Part shown: piece by piece, positions 18,072 through 25,430 of the stretch
Layout: every line of letters begins with the position of its first letter
Numbering within the stretch: position 1 is the stretch's first letter
From: Ureibacillus endophyticus
GTDB taxonomy: Bacteria; Bacillota; Bacilli; Bacillales_A; Planococcaceae
Assembly (NCBI RefSeq): GCF_003628435.1
Contig: NZ_RBZN01000029.1
Span: forward strand, 1-43,375
Direction: 5' to 3'
Length of the DNA stretch: 43,375 bases
The notes under the pieces: generated by a model
The model's input: the letters and a program-made list of their open reading frames with translations, nothing else
Database searches by the model: none
What the model was told of the DNA's origin: nothing
Translations under genes and position numbers: made by a program

Positions 18072-18079
18072 CGTTTTTG
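18072..18079. repeat. Left target-site duplication of the IS element
   Basis: CGTTTTTG directly left of the element is repeated at 19769-19776 directly right of it. Confidence 0.75.
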
Positions 18080-18132
18080 GAGGGCGCTGAAAAACTTACG
18101 TTTTTAATAGCGTATTGGTTTTCAAAATACAA

Positions 18133-18176
18133 AAGAAGGCACTTTCTGTTCGATTTTGAACAGAAAGTGCCTTCTT
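18133..18176 (-). terminator. Perfect 19-bp hairpin behind the transposase gene
   Basis: AAGAAGGCACTTTCTGTTC and its exact complement flank the loop GATTTT. It lies 15 bases after the transposase stop and probably ends its transcript. Confidence 0.75.
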
Positions 18177-18190
18177 TCCTTGTGTATTTC

Positions 18191-19651
18191 TTACTCTTTT
18201 TCGTTCATTAACTTTAATATTCGCTTGAGGTTTACTGCGAATATCGTTGTCGCTCCTTGAATCTCCATGCCAAATAGACCCGCTGACGATGCCGTATCGT
18301 ACCCGTGTCCATTTTTTAACTCACTATTTTTCGCTTCCACTTTATAACGTTCTTTCGCTAACTGGATAAATTCATCCGTTTGTTGAAAAGCCAGTTGTTC
18401 TGCGTGCGTTTCGGATTTTAAACTCACTGAATAGGTTTTACTTTTCGCACCTTCTTTGTAACATCCATCACGTAATGGACACACCTTGCATTTTTCAATA
18501 TCAAAATAGTGTGTCTCTACTTGATTTGTACTTTGTCCCTTTTTACCAGTTCGTGCTTTTCGTATCGCTAAATGCCCGGCTTTACAGACAAATCGCCCGG
18601 CATCCTTATTATATTCAAATTTGTCTTCTTCTTTTCGATTGCCTTCTGATATAGCGGGATTTAATTTTGAAACAAGGGCAATTTTTTCTTCTTTTGTGTA
18701 TTCAATATTCGCTTTCTCTGAATAAGCTGTATCTCCAATTACCGTGTCCACTTCCATACCTGCTTGTTTACTTTTTTCTATCAATTCCTGTAAGTACTTC
18801 CCATCACTTTTTTCACCTGTTGTAATCACTGCAGCTGTAATAATTCGCTCATCACTTAACGCGATATGTGTTTTATAGCCAAAGAAAGAGGAGTCAGCTG
18901 TTTTATGACCTTTTCGTGCATCCTCATCAGATGAATAAGAAAGTTGAGTTTGATAATCCTCGACCACTTCTTTTAACAGATTTAATCGTTCTTTGATAGC
19001 GGGTACTTGTACAACTTTTGGTTCCTTTTCGATCACTTCAATTAGTTTTTTACAGTAGGTCACTTCATCTTTTACTTCGTTCGTCGTATTTTTTGCAGGA
19101 AATTTATCTTTCATTGATTCATCAATTTTATAGATGGCTTTCCGGACATTTTTGGATTTCTCTTGTAAAAATTCTTTTGGTGACTTTTGATTGTAACGAG
19201 CTTTTGTATGTGTAGCGTCCACAATGATGGCATTACTTTTAATAACGTTCTTTTCCAGTGCGATTTCAACGGTTTTCCCGATTAACATATCTAATAGATT
19301 GACATCTTTTAGACGCAGACGACGGAATTTTGTCAGTGAGCTTGGATCGATGACGTCATCTTCTGGTGCCATATCTAAGAAATATTTAAAGGACATATCA
19401 TATTTAGAACGCTCTACTAAATCAACGTCCGATACATCATAAATTGCCTTTAATAATAAATACTTAAACATCCGAATAGGCGGAATCGCATTTCGTCCAT
19501 TATCTAAACAGTATTTTGTTTTTAATTCCTCTAGAATAAAGGTGAAATCGACCAGTTCCTTTATCTGACGAAGCATGTTATTTTTTGGCACGACGATATC
19601 ATAAATCGCCATGTAAGGACTTAAATTGAGCGTTTCTTGGTTTGAAATCAT
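18191..19651 (-). CDS. IS1182-family transposase
   Basis: Full-length 486-residue DDE transposase. The N-terminal DUF772-type part (about 20-125) holds RMFKYLLLKAIYDVSD and SLTKFRRLRL. Catalytic Asp candidates are D145 in IIVDATHTKA and D307 in VIGDTAYS, and the Glu is probably in RYKVEAKNSELK (E439 or E444). A Cys cluster CKVCPLRDGC near 388-397 is usual in the family. AGGTGA precedes the ATG. No frameshift or stop interrupts it, so the element may still be active. Confidence 0.88.
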   Translation of the reverse strand: MISNQETLNLSPYMAIYDIVVPKNNMLRQIKELVDFTFILEELKTKYCLDNGRNAIPPIRMFKYLLLKAIYDVSDVDLVERSKYDMSFKYFLDMAPEDDVIDPSSLTKFRRLRLKDVNLLDMLIGKTVEIALEKNVIKSNAIIVDATHTKARYNQKSPKEFLQEKSKNVRKAIYKIDESMKDKFPAKNTTNEVKDEVTYCKKLIEVIEKEPKVVQVPAIKERLNLLKEVVEDYQTQLSYSSDEDARKGHKTADSSFFGYKTHIALSDERIITAAVITTGEKSDGKYLQELIEKSKQAGMEVDTVIGDTAYSEKANIEYTKEEKIALVSKLNPAISEGNRKEEDKFEYNKDAGRFVCKAGHLAIRKARTGKKGQSTNQVETHYFDIEKCKVCPLRDGCYKEGAKSKTYSVSLKSETHAEQLAFQQTDEFIQLAKERYKVEAKNSELKNGHGYDTASSAGLFGMEIQGATTIFAVNLKRILKLMNEKE

Positions 19652-19696
19652 TGGGAATCACCTACATACATTTGATATTCTAATTATAAAGGAAAA

Positions 19697-19737
19697 AGGC
19701 AGTTGAAAGTTTGATAATCTCAAACTTTCAACTGCCT
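19697..19737 (-). terminator. Perfect 18-bp hairpin ahead of the transposase gene
   Basis: AGGCAGTTGAAAGTTTGA and its exact complement enclose TAATC. On the minus strand TTTTT follows, so it should stop transcription entering the element from outside. A TATAAT lies just after it and may belong to the transposase promoter. Confidence 0.6.
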
Positions 19738-19768
19738 AATTTAAATATTGGACTTTTTCAGTGCCCTC

Positions 19769-19776
19769 CGTTTTTG
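19769..19776. repeat. Right target-site duplication of the IS element
   Basis: CGTTTTTG, identical to 18072-18079. Confidence 0.75.
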
Positions 19777-19790
19777 TAGGGATTGTTGAA

Positions 19791-20906
19791 TTACTCATTT
19801 TCCAATACTGCTGCGCTTAGTACGTCCTCATAATCTTCATCATAAACAATGTTATAGATTTTCCACGTACCATCTGCAGTTTTCTTTAAGTATGCTGTTC
19901 CTGACATATCAACTGTCATGTCAAAATTCATATCTGGTGCCGTCATCACAACTTGAACTTTTAGATTATCGATTTTCACTTCAGCAAAACGTTTATTGAG
20001 TGTAGTCACTGTGCTTGTATGTTCACCTACTTGTTTTGCTGTAATAGTACCTTCAAATTCCTCAGAATCTTCTTGTAGTGTCAGCGTATCAAGTGAAAGT
20101 GCTAGATAATAACCCATTGTTGTTTCACGATATAACGTTTTTAACCCATTAATATCTTGTTGATCCGTTAATAAAAACTCTTCCGTAATATTACGGTTCA
20201 CAACATGCGTAACGACTGATTCGTCTTCAGCTGTACCAAGTTCTAAATGCAATGCACGGTCAATCATTAATACAGCTTGTGAACGCTTCGCAAAATCATT
20301 TGGCTTAAATTCTGTACCATACCCTTTTATGATGCCAACTCCTGCAGCTTTGGCAATTGCTTCATGTGCAGAGTTTTTCGTTGTTACATCTTTGAACGTT
20401 TTCATTGGTGCCGAGAAATCAACGGTTGGTTCAAAAGCACGGTAGATCATTGAAGCCATTTGAGCACGGGTAATTTTCTCATTTGGTTTAAATTTTCCAT
20501 CAGGTTTACCAATAATAATTCCATTGCTAGTGGCAGTTTGTACATAATCATAATACCAATCGCTTGATTTTACGTCTGGGAATGATTTTGTAATGTCACC
20601 GGGTTTTAAATTCATGGCGTTTACTAAAATTTTTGTAAATTGCGCACGCGTAATCGTATTACCAGGCTTTACAAGAATCGAAGTATATTCATAGATTTCT
20701 CCATCTTCTTCATAAACTTCTGTTTCCTCATAACCTTCAATAATATCAGTATACAAAAAGCGTTCAAGTTGGTTGTAAGCCTCATGATCTTCATAAACAT
20801 CTTCCATAAAATATTGGTCGATGGATTTGTCTGCGGCAAACGCAGGAGAGACGGAAAAAATTCCGAACGAAAGTATTAGAATGAATAAAATACGTACTAA
20901 TTTCAA
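19791..20906 (-). CDS. SLH-domain surface protein, terminator split by an IS
   Basis: Secreted protein of about 371 residues. From a TTG start it reads MKLVRILFILILSFGIF and AFAADKS, a clean signal peptide. Three SLH domains follow at about 60-110, 115-170 and 175-220, with ITRAQFTKILV, IIGKPDGKFKPNEKITRAQ and KPNDFAKRSQAVLMIDRAL. The C-terminal 150 residues look like an NTF2-type fold found behind SLH domains in Bacillales; the role is unknown. AAAGGTG lies eight bases before the TTG at 20906, whereas a GTG at 20918 would overlap that site. The intrinsic terminator just after the stop is interrupted by the IS1182 element. Confidence 0.82.
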   Translation of the reverse strand: MKLVRILFILILSFGIFSVSPAFAADKSIDQYFMEDVYEDHEAYNQLERFLYTDIIEGYEETEVYEEDGEIYEYTSILVKPGNTITRAQFTKILVNAMNLKPGDITKSFPDVKSSDWYYDYVQTATSNGIIIGKPDGKFKPNEKITRAQMASMIYRAFEPTVDFSAPMKTFKDVTTKNSAHEAIAKAAGVGIIKGYGTEFKPNDFAKRSQAVLMIDRALHLELGTAEDESVVTHVVNRNITEEFLLTDQQDINGLKTLYRETTMGYYLALSLDTLTLQEDSEEFEGTITAKQVGEHTSTVTTLNKRFAEVKIDNLKVQVVMTAPDMNFDMTVDMSGTAYLKKTADGTWKIYNIVYDEDYEDVLSAAVLENE

Positions 20907-21040
20907 ATGGTTTAACACCTTTCCATATAATTTATCTTACTCGAGAATCTTACTCGAAATATAGATAAATGAATATAACAAAAAATATGGAAAGTATGGG
21001 AGTTTGCTAGAAGAAAAATTAGCTTAGAACTTCGCTTTTA

Positions 21041-21480
21041 TTTATTCGATGAATACCGTTTTAACGCTATTTTCTACTGATTTTCGTCTTCATGAGCTTT
21101 ATGAATACCATTTTTAACCTATTCTTCACTGATTTTCGTCTTCATAAGCCTTATGAATACCATTTTTAACCTATTCTTCACTGATTTTCGTATTCATCGT
21201 CTTCATGAGCTTTATGAATACCAATTTGAACCTATTCTTCATTGATATTCGTCTTCATGAGCCTTATGAATACCATTTTGAATCTATTCTCCATTGATTT
21301 TCGTCTTCATGAGCTTTATGAATACCATTTTACACCTATTCATCATTGATTTTCGTATTCAACACTCTAATGAAAACGATTTTGTAATATTTCCCATTTC
21401 ATTTACTCATTCACGAAATCTATGAAAACTATATTGAACCAGTTCACATCAAATTTTCGTATTCATCAGTAATTAGCCAA
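21041..21480. repeat. 52-bp tandem repeat array, about eight units
   Basis: GAATACC or its degenerate form begins units at 21051, 21103, 21155, 21216, 21268, 21320, 21372 and 21424. All steps are 52 bases except one of 61, caused by a 9-base insert (TATTCATCG). A unit reads roughly GAATACCATTTT-GAACCTATTCTTC-ACTGATTTTCGTCTTC-ATGAGCTTTAT. The last two units are decayed (GAAAAC). The period is not a multiple of three and frames are closed, so it is not coding. It fills the gap between the second SLH gene and the end of the NRDE gene. Confidence 0.85.
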
Positions 21481-21505
21481 ACGAACGTTCACGAAAATCC
21501 CCACT

Positions 21506-22273
21506 CTACTCCCCCTCAATCACAAATTCAAATCTCGTATCAAATTGAAATTCCCCATCACGAAATGTTCGCTCAACAAACGTGACTTTATTTTCATTAT
21601 CCACTAATACAACAGTCGAATTCCTTGTTCCATAGTTCGGCATTTTGATAAACATCGCAGAAAGTCGACGTTCCAGTTCTAGTCCCACCCCTGTATCCGG
21701 TAACAGGTGGTCTTCTGCGATTTCAGAATCTGCCACAATCGCAAATAAATCTTCAACATTAATATCATTGTTTTGCGAAGCGTGCTCTTCCAACTTCGAC
21801 TTAGCTTTCTCCACTTTCGACCAAGGTGTATTTAACGAGCAATTACTCAGGCTATGAGTGCCCGGTTGGATCGTATTCACTTCATCTAAGCGATTATTAT
21901 AGTGAACAAATTCCCCTCCGTCCCAAAGCAATACATTATATCCACCATATAATGATCGATTTGCTCTTAGATTTTCAATAAACGCACCTATATCCTCACT
22001 ACCTGTTAAAAAGTTCGTGACGATTTCTCCCCTCGATTTCGGTTTTGCCCCTTCTTTTGGATCGCGGAAATTTGTCACCGCTGCAAATCGCCCATTTTTT
22101 GCGATTCCTAGCCATGTCCCCATTTGCAATAAATCACGCCCAGCTAATATAGACGGTTGATCATCCCAAAAATGCGCGGCTTTTGTTGGACGTGAATAGG
22201 CTTCATCACGATTAGCTACAAGTATGAATGGATATTTTGGATGTAGATTGTAATGAACGTTAATTAAACACAT
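21506..22273 (-). CDS. NRDE-family (TANGO2-like) protein
   Basis: A 255-residue protein with the family hallmark at its very N terminus: MCLINVHYNLHPKYPFILVA followed by NRDEAYSRPT. The invariant Cys2 and the NRDE tetrad suggest an N-terminal-nucleophile fold, as proposed for the family; TANGO2 relatives have been linked to haem or lipid metabolism in other organisms, but the bacterial function is open. The ATG at 22273 is chosen because AAGGGGA is about eight bases upstream and Cys then becomes residue 2; an ATG at 22279 is too close to that site. It follows a small membrane-protein gene by 11 bases. Confidence 0.85.
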   Translation of the reverse strand: MCLINVHYNLHPKYPFILVANRDEAYSRPTKAAHFWDDQPSILAGRDLLQMGTWLGIAKNGRFAAVTNFRDPKEGAKPKSRGEIVTNFLTGSEDIGAFIENLRANRSLYGGYNVLLWDGGEFVHYNNRLDEVNTIQPGTHSLSNCSLNTPWSKVEKAKSKLEEHASQNNDINVEDLFAIVADSEIAEDHLLPDTGVGLELERRLSAMFIKMPNYGTRNSTVVLVDNENKVTFVERTFRDGEFQFDTRFEFVIEGE

Positions 22274-22284
22274 AAACATTCCCC

Positions 22285-22452
22285 TTAGTCATTATTTTTA
22301 GCATCTAATTTTTCTACGATTTCTCGCAAAATGGCATTCCGTTCCCTCTGTGCTGAAACAATACTTACCATAAACCAGATTATAAATAGTGCGGGAATTA
22401 CATAAAAAATAAACGCTATGATCATATCCAAATAAGTTACCCCCAATTTCAT
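22285..22452 (-). CDS. Small membrane protein upstream of the NRDE gene
   Basis: A frame of up to 55 residues with one hydrophobic helix (MIIAFIFYVIPALFIIWFMV) and a charged amphipathic tail (REIVEKLDAKNND). The start is unclear: the ATG at 22452 has only AAAGAAA before it, while GGGGGTAAC would serve a later TTG or ATG (near 22425-22431). The stop lies 11 bases before the NRDE start and the NRDE ribosome site lies in that gap, so the two are probably one operon. Similar helix-plus-tail proteins occur in Bacillales without known function. A different frame over the same bases looks like a shadow. Confidence 0.6.
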   Translation of the reverse strand: MKLGVTYLDMIIAFIFYVIPALFIIWFMVSIVSAQRERNAILREIVEKLDAKNND

Positions 22453-22714
22453 TTTTCTTTAAAAAACGAACAACCATTAAAAATTTACTATCCACTTAAA
22501 AAAATGAAACCAAAATACGAACAATTGAGTTATAATAGTTTTAATCATTCGTGATAATAGATTCTTATTATCTAAAATTGTATCAATTTCTCCCGAAAAA
22601 AGTAAAAATAAAATCGAAATATCAAATAATTCATCATTTTTTAAATTTTTTCGAGCGAAATGGTAGAAAAGGGTATATAATCAATCTATATTACATCTTC
22701 AAGGAGTGTTCGAT

Positions 22715-23815
22715 TTGAGTACAACAACAAAACGTGCCTATAACTTTAATGCAGGTCCATCTGCTTTACCATTAGAAGTTTTAGAAAAGGCACAACAAGA
22801 ATTAGTGAATTTTAATAATACTGGTATGGCTTTAATGGAAATGAGCCACCGTAGTAAAGATTATGAAGCTGTACATAACGATGCAGTTGCTCGCTTAAAA
22901 GCTTTATTTTCGATTCCAGATAACTATGAAGTATTGTTCCTACAAGGTGGAGCTAGTCTTCAATTCACAATGATTCCAATGAACTTCTTAACACCAGAAA
23001 CAACTGCTAGCTACGTGTTAACTGGTTCTTGGTCTGAAAAAGCTTTAAAAGAAGCTAAACTTTTTGGACAAACTGCTCAAGCTGCTTCAACAAAAGAAAA
23101 TAACTATCGTAATATTCCTTCTCTTGAAGAAATCAAATTTAACGATACTGATGCATATGTACACATCACTTCAAACAACACAATTTACGGTACACAATGG
23201 AAAGAATTCCCTACTACAGGTGAGGTGACATTAGTTGCCGATATGTCTAGTGATATTTTATCTAGACCAGTGGATGTAAGTAAATTCGGTATTATCTATG
23301 CTGGTGCACAAAAGAACCTAGGTCCATCTGGTGTGACTGTAGTCATTATCCGTAAAGACTTACTTGAAAAAGCGAACACTAACATTCCGACAATGTTAAA
23401 ATATACAACACATGCTGATGCAAACTCTTTATACAACACTCCTCCAACGTTTGGTATTTATATGTTAGGTGAAGTTTTAAAATGGGTTGAAAATAAAGGC
23501 GGATTAGAAGCTATCGAAAAACAAAACGAAGAAAAAGCAAAAGTAATTTACGATGCTATCGATAACAGTAACGGCTTCTATTACGGTCATGCAACACCTG
23601 AATCTCGTTCATTAATGAACATCACATTCCGAGTTACTGATGAAGAGTTAGAGAAAAAATTCCTTGCTGAAGCAAAAGAAGCTGGATTCGTTGGACTAAA
23701 CGGTCACCGTTCAGTTGGTGGTTGCCGTGCATCTACTTACAACGCAGTACCATTCGAAGCTTGTCAAGCACTTGCAAACTTCATGGTTGAATTCCAAAAA
23801 AATAACCAAAAGTAA
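22715..23815 (+). CDS. serC: Phosphoserine aminotransferase
   Basis: PLP enzyme that makes 3-phosphoserine from 3-phosphohydroxypyruvate and glutamate in serine synthesis, and acts in the PLP pathway in some bacteria. The 366-residue protein shows AYNFNAGPSALP at the N terminus, GGASLQF, the PLP-lysine motif AGAQKNLGPSG near residue 200, and the C-terminal NGHRSVGGCRASTYNA that closes the active site. The start is a TTG at 22715, eight bases after AAGGAG; a GTG at 22706 overlaps the ribosome site. A TATAAT lies at 22676-22681 without a clear minus-35. No serA is adjacent, so it stands alone. Confidence 0.95.
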   Translation: MSTTTKRAYNFNAGPSALPLEVLEKAQQELVNFNNTGMALMEMSHRSKDYEAVHNDAVARLKALFSIPDNYEVLFLQGGASLQFTMIPMNFLTPETTASYVLTGSWSEKALKEAKLFGQTAQAASTKENNYRNIPSLEEIKFNDTDAYVHITSNNTIYGTQWKEFPTTGEVTLVADMSSDILSRPVDVSKFGIIYAGAQKNLGPSGVTVVIIRKDLLEKANTNIPTMLKYTTHADANSLYNTPPTFGIYMLGEVLKWVENKGGLEAIEKQNEEKAKVIYDAIDNSNGFYYGHATPESRSLMNITFRVTDEELEKKFLAEAKEAGFVGLNGHRSVGGCRASTYNAVPFEACQALANFMVEFQKNNQK

Positions 23816-23820
23816 AATGA

Positions 23821-23854
23821 AAACACCTTGTCTCTTTTGAGGCAAGGTGTTTTA
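23821..23854 (+). terminator. Terminator after serC
   Basis: ACACCTTG and CAAGGTGT form the stem, followed by TTTATTT, right after the serC stop. Confidence 0.8.
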
Positions 23855-23898
23855 TTTCGATTCGTTAGCTCACCATCAATTTACGTAGCAATGTAATA

Positions 23899-23938
23899 AA
23901 AAAGAAGAGAAATCCCACCCAAGATTTCTCTTCTCATA
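23899..23938 (-). terminator. Terminator after the YfmS-like gene
   Basis: AGAAGAGAAATC pairs perfectly with GATTTCTCTTCT; on the minus strand a T-run follows. Confidence 0.8.
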
Positions 23939-23941
23939 GTT

Positions 23942-24784
23942 TTATAATTTTTTAGCCATATCTTCAATTTCTTCTGCAAAGTCCGTTAAATGCTGAATCG
24001 TTTGCGAAATTTCATTAATACTTGAAGTTTGATTGTCCGCAATTTCTAATGTTTCTTTAACGATTGTCGCAACTTGACTTACTTTCACTTTTAATTGGTC
24101 GAGTAAATTGCGAATTTCGTTAACAGAATCTGCACTTTGGTCTGCTAATTTTGTAATCTCTTTTGCAACAACACTAAATCCTCTTCCGTATTCACCTGAA
24201 CGAGCAGCTTCAATACCTGCGTTGAAACCTAAGATTCTCGTATTTTTTGCAACAGAGTTAATCATTTCTAATATTTTCGTTGTATTCTCAACTTGCATGC
24301 TCATTTCACTTTGGGCTTCTGTTAAATGTTTGATATATGTACTAAATTCACTAGCGGATTCCGCTAATTGTTCAGTAGAAGCCGATATCTCTTCAGAAGA
24401 AGCTGCAAAGTGCTCCGCAACCTGCAATAATTTTGATTGATTTTTTGTACTTTTACTAACCGCAATTGCCCCGATTACTTCCCCGCGATCTCCGTGAATT
24501 GGTACTATCATTGCTTGAAACGGATCACCGTATAATTCTGCAGGAACGTTTACAGTTTTTACTTTATTTGTACGAATGACCTCCATAATTGGTTCGTGAC
24601 TCTCAAGTTTTCTACCTTTTGAACTTTGAACGGCAATTTCTTTCGATAATAGTTGTTCAATTACTGTTTCGCCATCTGTAATGGAAATGTCGACATCTTC
24701 TGTAAACAGTTGTTTAATTGTTGGTGCTTGTTTTACGAACCATTGTAATGTTTCATGTACTTCTGTTTTTGTCTCTAAACTCAT
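23942..24784 (-). CDS. yfmS: Soluble chemotaxis transducer, YfmS-like
   Basis: A 280-residue methyl-accepting-type signalling protein without membrane helices. Residues 1-130 form a small sensory domain of the PAS/Cache-like kind (DISITDGETVIEQLL, GDPFQAMIVPIHGDRGEVIG), and residues 135-280 a compact MCP coiled coil with the hairpin tip region IEAARSGEYGRGFSVVAKEI. B. subtilis YfmS has the same size and plan. It probably joins the chemoreceptor array from the cytoplasm and senses an internal signal. The ATG at 24784 is preceded by GAGGGGA. It is transcribed alone. Confidence 0.83.
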   Translation of the reverse strand: MSLETKTEVHETLQWFVKQAPTIKQLFTEDVDISITDGETVIEQLLSKEIAVQSSKGRKLESHEPIMEVIRTNKVKTVNVPAELYGDPFQAMIVPIHGDRGEVIGAIAVSKSTKNQSKLLQVAEHFAASSEEISASTEQLAESASEFSTYIKHLTEAQSEMSMQVENTTKILEMINSVAKNTRILGFNAGIEAARSGEYGRGFSVVAKEITKLADQSADSVNEIRNLLDQLKVKVSQVATIVKETLEIADNQTSSINEISQTIQHLTDFAEEIEDMAKKL

Positions 24785-24905
24785 TAAAAATTCCCCTCTC
24801 AAATCAACCTGAACAACCTATTCGCTAATATTATAACACCAATATCGTTTCCAGAAACTCTCATTTTGGTAATATTTTTTGAAAAATTTCCCCTTTCTTC
24901 TCCAC

Positions 24906-24938
24906 AAAAAAGTGCCTCCTCTAATGAAGAGACACTTA
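24906..24938 (-). terminator. Terminator after the amidase gene
   Basis: In the minus-strand RNA AAGUGUCUCUUC pairs with GAGGAGGCACUU, with G-U wobbles, and a U-run follows. It closes the STAND-amidase pair. Confidence 0.75.
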
Positions 24939-24943
24939 TAGAC

Positions 24944-25417
24944 CTATATTGAGGAATGGATATAACCTTTTATATCATCACGCATTTGATTAACATTGAA
25001 TAATAATCCAGGGCAACTTTTCGTTACTCCATCAAGTTCACGATGACCGATTACTTGGTGCGGCTCCAAATTATACAATCTCATAATGTGATGACATAAT
25101 TGAAGGAACGAGGAAAATTGCGATGATGTTGGAAGTTCAATATCAAAATCTCCTGTTAAACAAATCCCGATTGAATTTCGATTATGCCCATATGCATGAG
25201 CCCCTACGTGAAACCCTCGTCCTTCAACGATTGTCCCATCTTTTTCTATAAAGAAATTATAGCCAATACCACTCCACCCACGAACTTTTTGATGAAATTC
25301 ATGACATTCTTCAGCATTCATTTGTTTTCGAGATGTGTGATGAACAATGATTTTCTGTACTTCATCTAAATCTTCTAATGGTTCAATAAAATAAAAATTT
25401 TTCTTCACAATTTTCAA
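24944..25417 (-). CDS. PGRP/amidase_2-type N-acetylmuramoyl-L-alanine amidase, no signal peptide
   Basis: Predicted zinc amidase that cuts the bond between N-acetylmuramic acid and L-alanine. All residues of the T7-lysozyme-type centre are present: His26 in VHHTS, Tyr53 in GIGYNFF, His125 in GHREL, Lys133 and Cys135 in TKSCPG. The VRGWSGIGYNFFIEKDGTI and VGAHAYGHNRNSIGICLTG blocks are typical. No signal peptide, membrane helix or cell-wall-binding domain is seen, so the protein should stay inside the cell unless released. I chose the TTG at 25417 (AGGTG about ten bases upstream); an ATG at 25456 would overlap the NTPase gene by 26 bases but has no ribosome site. It follows the STAND NTPase gene by 13 bases and shares its terminator. 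Confidence 0.8.
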   Translation of the reverse strand: MKIVKKNFYFIEPLEDLDEVQKIIVHHTSRKQMNAEECHEFHQKVRGWSGIGYNFFIEKDGTIVEGRGFHVGAHAYGHNRNSIGICLTGDFDIELPTSSQFSSFLQLCHHIMRLYNLEPHQVIGHRELDGVTKSCPGLLFNVNQMRDDIKGYIHSSI

Positions 25418-25430
25418 ATTTAATTCACAC

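Larger units (their letters stand above)
18080..19768 (-). mobile_element. IS1182-family insertion sequence, complete
   Basis: A 1689-bp element bounded by 15-bp inverted repeats with one mismatch: GAGGGCGCTGAAAAA at 18080-18094 and its counterpart GAGGGCACTGAAAAA (reverse strand) at 19754-19768. An 8-bp duplication CGTTTTTG flanks it. It holds one intact transposase gene and two perfect internal hairpins, one behind and one ahead of the gene. Rejoining the flanks restores AATCCCTAC-AAAAAC-GTGGGGATT-TTTT, which is the intrinsic terminator of the neighbouring SLH gene, so the element landed in the terminator loop. Confidence 0.85.

Noticed and set aside
21041-21480. CRISPR array
   Set aside because: The 52-bp units are contiguous with no unique spacers between conserved repeats, and no cas genes are near.
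22298-22495. 65-residue minus-strand frame over the small membrane-protein gene
   Set aside because: Shadow frame: the alternative frame has a clean helix and a stop placed just before the NRDE ribosome site.
22500-22700. T-box or other riboswitch upstream of serC
   Set aside because: No GGTGG T-box core and no terminator hairpin are seen in the region.
24944-25417. Prophage endolysin
   Set aside because: No holin, wall-binding domain or phage structural genes nearby; the neighbour is a STAND NTPase.
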